Assembly: GCF_026627925.1 (NCBI RefSeq)
Contig: NZ_JAPNLE010000006.1
Span: 248,001-312,000, forward strand
Source: Cupriavidus sp. D39
Lineage (GTDB): Bacteria > Pseudomonadota > Gammaproteobacteria > Burkholderiales > Burkholderiaceae
DNA length: 64,000 nucleotides
Direction of reading: 5' to 3'
How positions within the stretch are numbered: the stretch's first letter is position 1; the number at the start of each line of letters is the position of its first letter. Position numbers and translations under genes: made by a program. The notes below the pieces were generated by a model. The model was not told the origin of the DNA, ran no database searches, and worked only from the letters and a program-made list of their open reading frames with translations. Positions 46,367 through 55,568 of this stretch are shown here, piece by piece.

Positions 46367-46795
46367 TCAGTCCGAGCCCCGGCCGCCACCCCGGTTGGCC
46401 ATCAACAGGCCCAGGATAATGCCGACCCCGACCGCCATGCCCATGGACCGGAGCGGCTGCTCCTTGACATAGGTGGCGGTGTCCTCGGCTCGCCGGGAGA
46501 TTTGCTGGCGCACATTTTCCGAGATGCCCCTTGCGGCATCCCTGGTCGCGTTCATCTTGCTCAGAAACTCTTCCTTGGCCTCGTCCAGCGCAGCCCCGGA
46601 CAGGGTGGGAATGCGGCTGATCAGGTCGTCGAGCTCCCGCTTCAGGCCGTAGGCTTCGCTGCGTGCGACTGCGCCGACCTGTTTGCCGGCGTCCTTGGCA
46701 GCGTCCAGGATGTTTGTGGTTGCCGTGCCGAGCTTGCCGGCTATACCCGGCGAATCGTTCTGGACGGAGGATTGGGTATTGCCTTGGGTTTCCAT
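46367..46795 (-). CDS. DUF883 (ElaB/YqjD-type) protein
   Basis: A 142-residue protein of the DUF883 family. It has a soluble helical stretch (NILDAAKDAGKQVGAVARSE, ELDDLISRIPTLSGAALDEA) and a C-terminal transmembrane helix MGMAVGVGIILGLLMANRGG. E. coli relatives ElaB and YqjD are inner-membrane-anchored, ribosome-associated stationary-phase proteins under RpoS. AGGAGCACAACGA precedes the ATG at 46795; the long upstream frame is not family-like. Complete. Confidence 0.9.
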   Translation of the reverse strand: METQGNTQSSVQNDSPGIAGKLGTATTNILDAAKDAGKQVGAVARSEAYGLKRELDDLISRIPTLSGAALDEAKEEFLSKMNATRDAARGISENVRQQISRRAEDTATYVKEQPLRSMGMAVGVGIILGLLMANRGGGRGSD

Positions 46796-48086
46796 TCGTT
46801 GTGCTCCTGAAAATCGGTCGTTCGGCATGAGGTCATCGCGCGCGCCGGGCACGGCGCGAGGTACCGGTGGGTCGTGCGCCTGCCCCTCGTCGGCGCAAGC
46901 CAGGCACAAGCACAGCGCATGTTTCATGCCATGAATGCCATTACCCAGGTGGAACGCGCTCTGTCCGTAAGGCATCGCCGATCGGGTAGTCCGCGGGGAG
47001 CAGCGCAGCAACCGTGATGCGATCAGAGCCAAGCCCGCGTGGCGAATCCAGCAGCTTTGCCTCTCGCGCACGGCATAGAAATTACCGGCCTTGTAATTCC
47101 TCCCTCGGCCGGGAGGCCGCTGAAGCGCGGCCATCAATAACGCGGCCTTGGCATGTTCGCAGCACGCATTCCGGCACGACCTAGGAGACGAACATGAATG
47201 AACTCAATCGCGGCGGCCGATCCGCAGTGGGACTCCACGCTGCAACCGGACGCCATACTGGATCGGGGAGGGTGGGCCGCTTTAAGCGTGTCATCGCGCC
47301 CTCGCCAAGTTGTCAGCGCATTGACTGGCCTGCCGGGAAGGCCGCGAAGCGGCGCTGGGTTCGCGTTCTCGCAGCCCGGCTTGGCCCGAACTGGGCTTCG
47401 CACAACACTGGGTAAGCGTGATTCTCACGCAGGTGGTTCATCGCGACCATCCGCTCGCGCGTGCGTCTACCGGTGAGCTTTGCCGACCTGTATAGCGCCC
47501 GGCAACTCGCCTATCCGGCGCGCAGCACCCACATGCCCACGACGGAATACCTGCGTGCGGCCCAGTGCTGGCATACGTGTAGGTTGTGGATGCTGGTTCA
47601 TTTGGGCTCTGGACGCAGATAAGAACCTGCAGCACCCCGGCTCGCCATTGGCCCCCTTGATGGCCCATGTTGGCCACCTGTTGCGAGCCACTGCGGTCCT
47701 GCTGTTGATGCTGGCCCTGACCCTTGTCCTGGTTGCCCATCTGGCCGCCACCTTGCTGCTATCCCATTGCTGCTGTCTCCATGACGCGGCGGACTTGCTC
47801 ACCGTAACTGCAATCGGAGTGCCAGCCTGGATGCCTCGGATAGCACATGCCGGCGTGCAGAAGCGGCGTTGGCTTCGTTCGTGCGCTGGTCGGAATTACA
47901 AACTCCTGCTCCGAATTACACACATCGCAGCGTAGCGAGGGCGCGACATCGGCAGTTCACTGCTGCTTCGCGCCCTGTCGGCAGGTACGCTTCTTGCGGT
48001 TCACGTTCATGCGGTTCACAAAAACTCATGGTTTCAACTCGTATGGCGGCTCATGGCGTACTCGACCACACTATCAGGAGAGAGCG
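46796..48086. other. Largely unassigned, possible short ORFs
   Basis: 1291 bp. AGGAGACGAAC at 47182-47192 precedes ATGAATGAACTCAATCG; both forward frames from here stay open about 75-90 codons (one reading ADPQWDSTLQPDAILDRGGW) but neither is recognisable. A Gln/Gly-rich minus-strand stretch near 47.65-47.75 (GNQDKGQGQHQQQDRSGSQQ) resembles low-complexity stress proteins. No firm gene. Confidence 0.35.
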
Positions 48087-48530
48087 ATGAAAATTCCTGC
48101 ACGTACCCTGCGCATGACTTGTGTCGCCGCTGCGCTGGCGGCAGCTACCGGCGGCGCGTTTGCGCTCGATACAGGCGGCTTCATGCGCGTGGCCGCCGAC
48201 ACCACCCTGGCTGTGCCACCCGTCTTGGTCCCTGGCGTGCCGGCACGCGCCGAGGGTGACCGCGACCAGCAGCCTGCGGCCACCACGGAAATGACCGACA
48301 AGGCCACACAATCCGTCAGCGACAGCGCCATTACAACCAAGGTGAAGACCAAGCTGCTTGCCACCAAGGACCTGAGGTCCACGGGCATTCACGTGAAGAC
48401 CAAGGACGGCACAGTCGACCTGAGCGGCTCGGTGCCGACGAAGGAACAGCACCAGCTCGCAGTCGATGCCACGCGTAGCGTTGAGGGCGTGAGTTCAGTG
48501 ACCGACAAACTGAAGGTGCTACCGCGCTAG
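48087..48530 (+). CDS. Periplasmic BON-domain protein
   Basis: A 147-residue exported protein. Signal peptide MKIPARTLRMTCVAAALAAA, cleavage near AFA, then an Ala/Pro linker and one BON domain near 75-146 (VSDSAITTKVKTKLLATKDL, GIHVKTKDGTVDLSGSVPTK, RSVEGVSSVTDKLKVL). Same plan as the gene at 15263. OsmY-like envelope stress role inferred. CAGGAGAGAGCG precedes the ATG at 48087; the longer frame lacks a signal-compatible start. Confidence 0.9.
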   Translation: MKIPARTLRMTCVAAALAAATGGAFALDTGGFMRVAADTTLAVPPVLVPGVPARAEGDRDQQPAATTEMTDKATQSVSDSAITTKVKTKLLATKDLRSTGIHVKTKDGTVDLSGSVPTKEQHQLAVDATRSVEGVSSVTDKLKVLPR

Positions 48531-49026
48531 TCCACAACCGCCCCGCCCGGGGGATACCCGGCACGACAGACTCACCTGAGCGGCGCGGAGCCTCAGGCCA
48601 CGATCCCAGCCTCGAGGTTCTCGTGCCGCTCCTTCATTTCCGCGGCCGGTAGCTTGGCTGAGGGCGCTTCCCGCAGGACGTCGACGATAGGTTCTCCTTG
48701 CGTGAGATGTAGTGCGGATTCCCGAGCTTGCCATTGCCCGGCGGGGCGGTGTGCCTCTTGGCCATAAGTCTCATGCGGAAGCCACAGCGGCTGAGGCTGA
48801 CGCACTGGTTCGACCCCGTTGAGCCTATAGCTCGGCGGCGTCCGTTTCCACGATGCAAAGATTGAGCGGGCTGCTGTACTGTGCGCGAAATCACCTGTAG
48901 TCTCGCAGCCGCTGCTCGTAGCGCTAGCGGGCATGAGATGGCGCGTGTGCCCGCAAAAAGGTGTCAATCTCTCGGCCATCGGCACTATCTAGGAAGAAGG
49001 TCAGTGGAGCGGGATGCGCGTAAAAT
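48531..49026. other. Unassigned region with a possible small minus-strand gene
   Basis: 496 bp. On the minus strand, MAKRHTAPPGNGKLGNPHYI (from 48765) and, in another frame, EPIVDVLREAPSAKLPAAEM with KERHENLEAGIVA ending at 48593 could be parts of one small gene split by an indel. No family recognised. Confidence 0.3.
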
Positions 49027-49060
49027 CCAGTGATCTCGGACGTCCGTCCGAGATCACTGG
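49027..49060. promoter_or_regulatory. 34-bp near-perfect palindrome, possible operator
   Basis: Arms CCAGTGATCTCGGACG and CGTCCGAGATCACTGG are perfect 16-bp inverted repeats around a central TC. It ends 7 bp before the ATG of the gene at 49068. The symmetry is that expected of a dimeric repressor site or an RNA hairpin that hides the start. No T-run, so not a terminator. Confidence 0.7.
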
Positions 49061-49067
49061 AGTCGCA

Positions 49068-49364
49068 ATGAAAACGGAAGACTTCAAGAGAACTGTTCGG
49101 GAGAGGCTTCGTGTCGTTCCCTTTAGTGAGAGGCGCGCGTGGCTCCCTACGGATCTTTTAGGGTGGTGGGGCAGGGTAAGCGCTGAGGCCCCATATACAA
49201 GACGGATACGGCGGGGACCATTGGCAACTGGTGCATACATATTGCTCCGATATGATCGGGCCGGGCGCTACCTCCTAACCTCTGCGGAACCGCTCCGTCG
49301 GCACTTTAGAACCGGTAACCTAGACCGAGCACCATCACATCGGAATCGCGGCTATTGGTCGTGA
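49068..49364 (+). CDS. Hypothetical protein behind a palindrome
   Basis: Starts MKTEDFKRTVRERLRVVPFS and continues ERRAWLPTDLLGWWGRVSAE, then basic and hydrophobic segments to a stop at 49364 (98 codons). The first ~70 codons look genuine and use AGA, AGG, ACT and TTA codons rare in neighbouring genes, suggesting recent transfer. The last part overlaps the end of the convergent outer-membrane gene by 59 nt and may be a fused tail. No family recognised. Confidence 0.4.
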   Translation: MKTEDFKRTVRERLRVVPFSERRAWLPTDLLGWWGRVSAEAPYTRRIRRGPLATGAYILLRYDRAGRYLLTSAEPLRRHFRTGNLDRAPSHRNRGYWS

Positions 49365-50322
49365 CGGTGCGATGCCAGGAAAAGCGCGTGGTCCAGGACG
49401 GGCTGATGCGATAGCTCGCCGACATGGTGAACAGGCCGAGCGTGTGCGTGATGCCACCGCCCTCATCCCGGTCGCGCGCCATATAGGGCCCCAGTCCGAT
49501 CCCGAGCGTCAGATGGTCATTGAAGAACGGCCGCACCAGCCACGCCTGCGCTGCAACACCCTGCCGGCGCACAACCCGGGCATCACCCTCGTTCAGATAG
49601 GTCGCTGTGAGGTCTACGTAGGGCAGAATGCCGCGCCGGTACTCCACCGCGAAAGCGGTACCGCTGGGTGAATCGAAGTTGTTGATGATGGTGGTGCCGG
49701 CGAAGACCGTGAGCTCGTTGTTGGTGGTGTTGCGAGTGTACGAAGGCGGTGGCACCACCGGGCCACCCCTGCTCCCTCGATCAAGCTGATAGCCCACGCC
49801 GATCAGGAAGGTGTTGGTGTCGATGCTGCCAAATGCCTGCGCCCGGTTGTATCGCGCCTGCACGATCCACGGACCGCCGTTGATGTACCAGTTGGCCGCC
49901 GCGCTGATGAGGATTCCCCAGCCATGCTGGTCATTCACGCCGCCTTCGGCCGTTCTCACCGTGGTATCGAAATAGCGATATGGACCGACCCCAAGCGAGA
50001 AGGCAAAGCGCCGGTCCGTCGACAGCAACCGTCCCCACAACTGCGCGCTATGTCCGTCGCGATGATGGTTGGTGACGTGCCCTTCGTTCAGGTAAGAGAA
50101 GGAGGCGTAGACGTTGTCGGTCAGGTTATGGGCGTACTCGTAGGTGTAGCCATAGGTTTTCTCTCCCAGCGACGGCGTCTGCTGCAGCCCGCCAAGTACG
50201 TAAAACTCCTGGGCGTGGGCCGCATGGGCGATGCCCATCAGCAACGCCACGCAAAGCGCGAGATGCAACCGGTGACGCCGGCCATCCCATTGACCCACGC
50301 TGACCCCAAGGTGATGTCGCAT
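49306..50322 (-). CDS. Outer-membrane beta-barrel protein of unknown function
   Basis: A 338-residue exported protein. A signal peptide with a basic start (MRHHLGVSVGQWDGRRHRLH) has its core LALCVALLMGIAHA and cleavage near HAAHAQ. The mature part alternates amphipathic strands in two similar halves: EFYVLGGLQQTPSLGEKTYG with YASFSYLNEGHVTNHHRDGH, and NELTVFAGTTIINNFDSPSG with LTATYLNEGDARVVRRQGVA. It ends VMVLGLGYRF, a barrel-type terminal Phe. The internal duplication suggests an ancestral eight-strand unit. GGAGTACCGCTC precedes the ATG. No exact family named. Confidence 0.8.
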   Translation of the reverse strand: MRHHLGVSVGQWDGRRHRLHLALCVALLMGIAHAAHAQEFYVLGGLQQTPSLGEKTYGYTYEYAHNLTDNVYASFSYLNEGHVTNHHRDGHSAQLWGRLLSTDRRFAFSLGVGPYRYFDTTVRTAEGGVNDQHGWGILISAAANWYINGGPWIVQARYNRAQAFGSIDTNTFLIGVGYQLDRGSRGGPVVPPPSYTRNTTNNELTVFAGTTIINNFDSPSGTAFAVEYRRGILPYVDLTATYLNEGDARVVRRQGVAAQAWLVRPFFNDHLTLGIGLGPYMARDRDEGGGITHTLGLFTMSASYRISPSWTTRFSWHRTVTTNSRDSDVMVLGLGYRF

Positions 50323-50837
50323 GAGCGGTACTCCGTGGTTGAGCATGCCAAGTGGCAATCTTGCTGCGGCGCAGCGGGCGTTAGTCGTTCGCTTCACAAG
50401 TCCGTCTCCTGTGACAGCACGAGCGGCAATTTCTCGCCAGCAGGCCAACAGTATCCAAGTGGTTCACTTTCGCTCACCAGCAATCTTTCACACCGACGCG
50501 CAACGCGTACTGATCGAAGCTCTGTTCACCCCATGCGCCGGAGACGTTGGCCCATCCCGACCAGCGCTTGCCCAGATCCGCATTGACCCAAGCTTGAGCT
50601 CATACCAATTCACCGGATACAGGCCGGCTGCTAAGCGGAAACTGGTTGAACGAGATTCTACTCTCGGTGCTGGTGTGCCACCAGTTGACAGTGCATAGGG
50701 CTGCAGCTTGCGTGTGTCCTCGCGCACGAAGGTCCTGTGCATTCGTACGCCAAGCCGCGCAATCCACCCGCCGCTCGAATCCGCGCCGGACCCACCGTGC
50801 CAATATGACGTGCGCTGAGATATAGCGCGGTCTCTTG

Positions 50838-51006
50838 CAATGATCCGTGCCAAAACAGGACTCCTGCGCCAACGGTCACAGGGCAAAATGCCTCACGCCA
50901 TCCAGCCCGCCCGTATGCAGATAGCCGTTGGTATCTTCCTTGAACAACAGTCCCAATGCCTCGGAATAGAAATTTCGGTTTGCAGCCGGGTCGCGAACCG
51001 AACGAG
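50838..51006 (-). pseudogene. VOC-family relic
   Basis: Encodes RDPAANRNFYSEALGLLFKE, DTNGYLHTGGLDGVRHFAL, then TGA where Trp is usual (WPLAQA), then PLAQESCFGTDHC. It is one half of a VOC protein with a nonsense mutation and no start. Confidence 0.6.
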
Positions 51007-51223
51007 TCCTGATCTGGCAACACAGCGCGGAACTTGCGGCGGCAGCAAGATCACCGGCGCTTCCGGAAACAGGCGCATGGCCAGCGCCTGCGGCTGCCCC
51101 TCCTCCGGAAACGGGCCGAGCTGAAACACAACCGGACCAGTGACCTCGACGATCACGCAGCCGGTCGGCACCCAATACAGGACGACAAAATGGGACAGCC
51201 GCGCTTTCGGGGTGGTCACGACA

Positions 51224-51451
51224 TCAGCCTTTGACGTCGCGCGGATCGTTGCCGTAGTTGTTGCGCAGTCGGATCTTGCCGTCCAGGCCATGCACCATTA
51301 GCGCCACCTTGTCGTACTGGGCAAGCGCCTTGGCGACGGCGACAGCCTCTGTCTGGAGCTTGTGATGCGAGCTGGCGCGCGTGGCGCCCTCGCGCTTAAC
51401 GTTCCTGCCGTTGCCCTGTGGAACGACGTGGACATTGGCATGAGTGGTCAT
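51224..51451 (-). CDS. DUF2188 family small protein
   Basis: A 75-residue DUF2188 protein: ANVHVVPQGNGRNVKREGAT, a helix KLQTEAVAVAKALAQYDKVA and LMVHGLDGKIRLRNNYGNDP with a short tail. It is the copy closest to the usual DUF2188 consensus, including the NSYGxDPxDxKG-like end. A weak ribosome binding site (ATGAGACAGCC) precedes the ATG at 51451. Confidence 0.85.
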   Translation of the reverse strand: MTTHANVHVVPQGNGRNVKREGATRASSHHKLQTEAVAVAKALAQYDKVALMVHGLDGKIRLRNNYGNDPRDVKG

Positions 51452-51901
51452 GGCTGTCTCATGAAGGTGCTTCCCTTCAGTGTTAGACGGCCTTACTGGC
51501 TCCGCCATAGGGCGCCGTCCGACAAGCGACGCCCGGGCAAAAAAGCCAGCACCGGGGTTGAGGGAGTGGCGGGCACCGTGAAGGCCGGGCAGTCGCGTTG
51601 TCTGCCCGTCATGAGAATCTAGAGAAATTGCGAGGCACGGAATAGCATCCGAAAGGATGAAGCTATCCCACATCGCGAAAAGCAATGTTAGCTACTCGGC
51701 GGCCCTTTACCCGCGGCGCAGGCGCGGCATCCCATAGCCGCTATGCAGAGGTAAAATGCATATATACGCACCGTAGCGGCCCCGGAAGTCAGGTTGATGC
51801 CCTCGGGCCGCTCCCTTCGCGTTGGCGCCGGCGTGGCTCACGATGCTGGCTGGCGGCTCGTCGCGGTAGTGTAGTGGTGCAGCGAGGGTGCCAAGAGAAC
51901 A

Positions 51902-52786
51902 TCAGTATTGGTAGTGCAGCGAAAGATCGACGACCGTATTGGTCGCCTTCTGCGTGATCGGACTGTGCGCCGCCGAACCGGCGAGTTGTCCGACTGCGAC
52001 GTCGCCGGTGACGAACCAATGCTCGCGAAAGAACCAGATCGCGGAGATGCCCGCGCCGTATGACTTGAGGCCCGCATCGGCCTTGTATTGCGGATAGCCC
52101 GAGCGCGTCGCCTGAGCCGAGGTGACGCCGAACCACCGGCTCATGTAGCGCGCATCACCGAAGGTGACGGTAGGGCCGGCAAACCAGAAAAAGCGCTCCG
52201 AGCTGCCGGGCAGCGGCAGGTAGGCGCCGATATCGCCGATCCAGCCGTCGGTGCCGCCCAGGCTGCGCCGCACATCGATGCGCACCACCAAGGGGAATGA
52301 CGCCGACACCACATACTCGCCAAAGAGCTTGGTCTCCACCGCAAAATTGATGTTGCCGAGTCCGTTGAGACGGCCGGGATCGTCGGCCATGCGCCGGCCC
52401 AGGTTGTAGCCTATCGCCACCCCCGCACGCCAGTGGTCCGCCCGCAGCAGGTTTACGCCGATGCCCTCGCCGGTAGAAACAAAGAACAGGTCGCGGTAGC
52501 GGATATCGAAGCTAGGGCCCGCGAGCACGTGATAGCGCTCGGTACCTTCGTAGTACGGTCGCAGGCTGGCGGCGGCTCCGACCTCGACCTGCCAGTCGGG
52601 CACCTTGGCCCCGAACAGTTTCTCCAGCGGCACCCCGGCCGAATATTGCCACTCGGCCAGCGGCGACGGTGTCTGCGCGCGAGCGCTCAAAGCGGCAGCC
52701 GCTAGGCCCACCAGCAAGGCAGCCGGCCACCGGGCCGCAGTACCCGTCGGCTCTGCTGTTGCAGATGGTTTGCTGCTATCCGCCAT
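51902..52786 (-). CDS. MipA/OmpV family outer-membrane protein
   Basis: A 294-residue exported barrel of the MipA/OmpV family (MltA-interacting scaffolding proteins). A signal region WPAALLVGLAAAALSARAQT is followed by WQVEVGAAASLRPYYEGTER, FDIRYRDLFFVSTGEGIGVN, GVAIGYNLGRRMADDPGRLN and FFWFAGPTVTFGDARYMSRW. The family signature ends GQLAGSAAHSPITQKATN and VDLSLHYQY. All are present and the barrel ends in Tyr. Start set at 52786 with GGGGGACGA upstream. In E. coli MipA bridges murein enzymes; in other species such proteins affect antibiotic uptake. Exact role unknown. Confidence 0.9.
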   Translation of the reverse strand: MADSSKPSATAEPTGTAARWPAALLVGLAAAALSARAQTPSPLAEWQYSAGVPLEKLFGAKVPDWQVEVGAAASLRPYYEGTERYHVLAGPSFDIRYRDLFFVSTGEGIGVNLLRADHWRAGVAIGYNLGRRMADDPGRLNGLGNINFAVETKLFGEYVVSASFPLVVRIDVRRSLGGTDGWIGDIGAYLPLPGSSERFFWFAGPTVTFGDARYMSRWFGVTSAQATRSGYPQYKADAGLKSYGAGISAIWFFREHWFVTGDVAVGQLAGSAAHSPITQKATNTVVDLSLHYQY

Positions 52787-53222
52787 TCGTCCCCCGTCAC
52801 CGGCCCGATTGGCCGCGCACAAAACCGGGCCTGTCGCCGAGCTCCATCGAGCCTCGGCCCCTCGGAACAAACCTGCTTCAGGATACCAAGCCTGCTTGGC
52901 ATTAAGACTACAAAATCCCTGCGAATTTTTCAAAGCGCAGCTACGCTGCGGTGGTGCGCCCGGGGCGGCGGTATCGGCGCCGCCATACTTTGCATCCGCC
53001 GACCTACCGGGCTTAATTGCGAGGAAAAGCCCGCCCGCCGCCGGCACGAAGCGCTAGTGGCAGGGGTAGAGGCCGGTGTGGGTCACAGGTAGCCACTCGC
53101 TGTAGGCCGACGGGACTAAACGAATGACCAATGTCAAGGTCGCCGGCGAACGAAAGAAAGTCCGCACTTGGTAAGCGTCGGATCGGGAACATGCAATAGA
53201 GCCGGATTGGCGCGCATTCTGG
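52787..53222. other. No gene supported
   Basis: 436 bp upstream of the MipA/OmpV gene. No coding sequence is recognisable. Confidence 0.45.
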
Positions 53223-53987
53223 TCATTCGCGGCCCGCCAGTTCGATGTGGTAGACCAAGCGCTGGAGGAAGGTCTGCTGACCGGGCGCGAGCGCGACAAA
53301 GGTGCAGCCGATGTGATGCATGGCACGCTGGCCTTCCCAGGCTAGCCCGTGCCCGACTACCTGGAGGTCAAATTCCAGTTCGCCCTGGTTGCGAAAGTCG
53401 AGCCTGCACTTCTGCAAGATCGTTCCCATCGGTAACCGGTCCGTACACATACCCTTGGAGCGAAGGCCCACACCGGACAGGGAGAGGTCGGCGATATCCA
53501 GCGTCAGAAGGTGGTCGTCGGGCGTATGAAGCTCAGAGCGGTAGCCCATAGCGGCGTGCGGTCGTGCGCGGGGCTGGCGGCGGCGCTCGAAATGATAGAG
53601 CTGAGATGGAAAGGTTGCGGCGCAGGCCGGGCCGCCCTGATACTTGATCAGGGATGGTCTGCCGATGACGAAGTCAATCCTGACATCGCGCAGCACAGCG
53701 GAGACGGCAATCTGGTCCGATGTCAGCAGCAAATCCCGCTCGGCATCCGTGCGGCATCCGTCGAAGATGAAGGTACAGGATACGGGGTCAACCTTCAGCA
53801 AGGTGGTGGCAATCTTGTAGCTGTCGCGCGCGCTTAGTCGAACAACGCACTTCAGCCAAGCGAGATCGAGCAGCACTGCACTGATTTGCATGGGACGGGT
53901 CAATCGGTGGCGATCATCCAATGGGCCATCGCTTGGCGCTTGCGTGCTATTCGGTTGGCGCTTGGCATTGGGATTTTTGAGGCTCAC
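53223..53987 (-). CDS. YcgR-like PilZ-domain flagellar brake protein
   Basis: A 254-residue protein with an N-terminal YcgR-type domain (RLSARDSYKIATTLLKVDPV, CTFIFDGCRTDAERDLLLTS) and a C-terminal PilZ domain. The c-di-GMP binding pattern is present as Arg-rich FERRRQPRARP near 134-143 and D-L-S-L-S-G at 167-172 (NxSxxG-type), followed by VVGHGLAWEGQRAMHHIGCT. YcgR proteins slow the flagellar motor when c-di-GMP is high. No flagellar genes are nearby. Complete length and reasonable start. Confidence 0.85.
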   Translation of the reverse strand: MSLKNPNAKRQPNSTQAPSDGPLDDRHRLTRPMQISAVLLDLAWLKCVVRLSARDSYKIATTLLKVDPVSCTFIFDGCRTDAERDLLLTSDQIAVSAVLRDVRIDFVIGRPSLIKYQGGPACAATFPSQLYHFERRRQPRARPHAAMGYRSELHTPDDHLLTLDIADLSLSGVGLRSKGMCTDRLPMGTILQKCRLDFRNQGELEFDLQVVGHGLAWEGQRAMHHIGCTFVALAPGQQTFLQRLVYHIELAGRE

Positions 53988-54423
53988 TAAAATCCTTCAA
54001 TAGAAGAGGGAATCGACAAGGGCTACTTTTCGATTCTAACGGCCGTATTGGTCGGATGTGCGGGCAGCCCCAACAAAGGGCTTTGGTTACATCGCCGCGA
54101 CACGACAAATAACGGCAGAAGGCTGATCCGCGCTAGCGCGGGGGCTGCGGAATCTCTTTGCCAGCACCTCCGGCAATGCCGGCTTCCCCAAGCGTGGCGT
54201 CCTGCCCAGGGGCCACCGGCTGTGGGCCAGCTGCCAGCCAGGTAGCGTCGCGGTCAAGGCCAGATGGCTCCTATCAGTCGGGAAGCGCCAATCAAGGAGC
54301 GACCGACGGAGGTCGCTGACCGGCCATCCGCAGCCGTCCGCCTTCGCGGACAGATCGCCATGCGATCTGCAGCCCCACTTTCGAACAACGGGCTTCCGGC
54401 GGGAATCCGATCTGATGAGGCAC
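53988..54423. other. Relic-rich region with a dispersed repeat
   Basis: 436 bp. It holds the first copy of the repeat at 54146-54260. No gene is supported. Confidence 0.4.
54146..54260 (+). repeat. Dispersed ~110-bp repeat, copy 1
   Basis: Shares CTCTTTGCCAGCACCT, GGCGTCCTGCCCAGGGGCCA and TCGCGGTCAAGG in the same order with 60545-60650. Copy 1 has a longer insert before the last block. Origin unknown; copies are not obviously coding. Confidence 0.75.
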
Positions 54424-54673
54424 GGCGCAGACGTACCGACTCTTTCAGCATGAAGGTGGGCTCGCGGCCTATATTCGCCATAAGCGTCTACGCGCCGCAG
54501 CGAACGACATCGTCCGATTCCCCGGGATTGCGGTGAAGGATGTCGCTTATTCAGTGGGATTCAAGAGCGCGTCGGATTTCACGCGGGCGTTTCGTCGCGC
54601 ATTCGGCGTAACGCCGCAGGACCTGCGTGAGTATGAGGGATGGCATACCGCAAACATCGGGCAGGCGGACTGA
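54424..54673 (+). pseudogene. AraC-family regulator, C-terminal HTH fragment
   Basis: Encodes YRLFQHEGGLAAYIRHKRLR, then VKDVAYSVGFKSASDFTRAF and RRAFGVTPQDLREYE with a stop at 54671-54673: the two helix-turn-helix units of an AraC/XylS activator. The N-terminal ligand domain is missing and no start is visible. Confidence 0.8.
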
Positions 54674-54904
54674 TCGCATCGCTTACCTCGATTTACAGAT
54701 AAAGCGAAGATAGGAAGCGTGACTTGCCTGCCTTGGTCTTCCAACGAGCGCAGCGCGGCCGCAGCCCCGTCAACAAGCGCGGGTCCCGATTGCTCTCCGG
54801 AGATCCGATGGCAGGATTGGCCGGCGATCAGTTGTGAAGCAATCCAGCTGATTCCGGATTTCCGGTCCAGCAAAGGCGCACGTAGTCAAGACGATGCAGC
54901 GTAG

Positions 54905-55130
54905 CAAGCGGGCGGCGCTACCAGGGTCGAGCGCCAAGCCTACGGGACCAAGCAAGCGCGTCAGGAGGAGGCAACACACCAGACCGAGGCGTTGGAGCGG
55001 CAGTTGCAGGAGCTGCGTACCCAATTCTCGACCGAGCTGGAACGCACGCGCGCGCAGGTCGCGGCAGCGCACGAACGGGCCGCCGTCACCGAGCGCTGCG
55101 TGAGATCGACTAGGAGCGCACGCAGCGTCA
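54905..55130 (+). pseudogene. Coiled-coil relic, KfrA-like
   Basis: Encodes AYGTKQARQEEATHQTEALE, RQLQELRTQFSTELERTRAQ and VAAAHERAAVTER, a long heptad coiled coil like those of plasmid KfrA-type DNA-binding proteins. No start or DNA-binding domain remains. Assignment rests on coiled-coil composition only. Confidence 0.45.
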
Positions 55131-55568
55131 GAAGGGCGAGTGGAGGCGCAGTTCCCCCGTGGATAATTAATGTATTTACTATAATGCATATATATCGCGC
55201 TTGCGTGTAGAGATGGTTAACTTCGCACGAATGACTCATGGACAATGCATTTCATCCTTCTGGTTGGTACATTTCAGTGCACATTCTTCGTAGGATTATA
55301 AGACCGAAAGGGGGCATCTTGAAAAGAACGACATGCGTGGACTGCGCATCATCCGCCGCCATAGCATTCGCATAACGTAGCTGCGACTTTCGGTCGCGTA
55401 TTCGCAGATTGCGGACCAAGAATCCTTACATCTTTAAAAAAGCCGGCATTACGGGCGACTTCCGAGCGGAGTCAGTACATTGATCCGCAAATCAAGCATG
55501 TATTTTAACGGATAGGCTAGAAATGCAACCGTAGTTGAGATGGCACGTTGGAAGGGAGGAAAATTAAA
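55131..55568. other. AT-rich leader region of the response regulator
   Basis: 438 bp, noticeably more AT-rich than the rest of the window. TATAAT occurs at 55180-55185 without a convincing -35. GGGAGG at 55555-55559 is the probable ribosome binding site of the gene at 55569. Low GC suggests foreign origin together with that gene. Confidence 0.4.
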
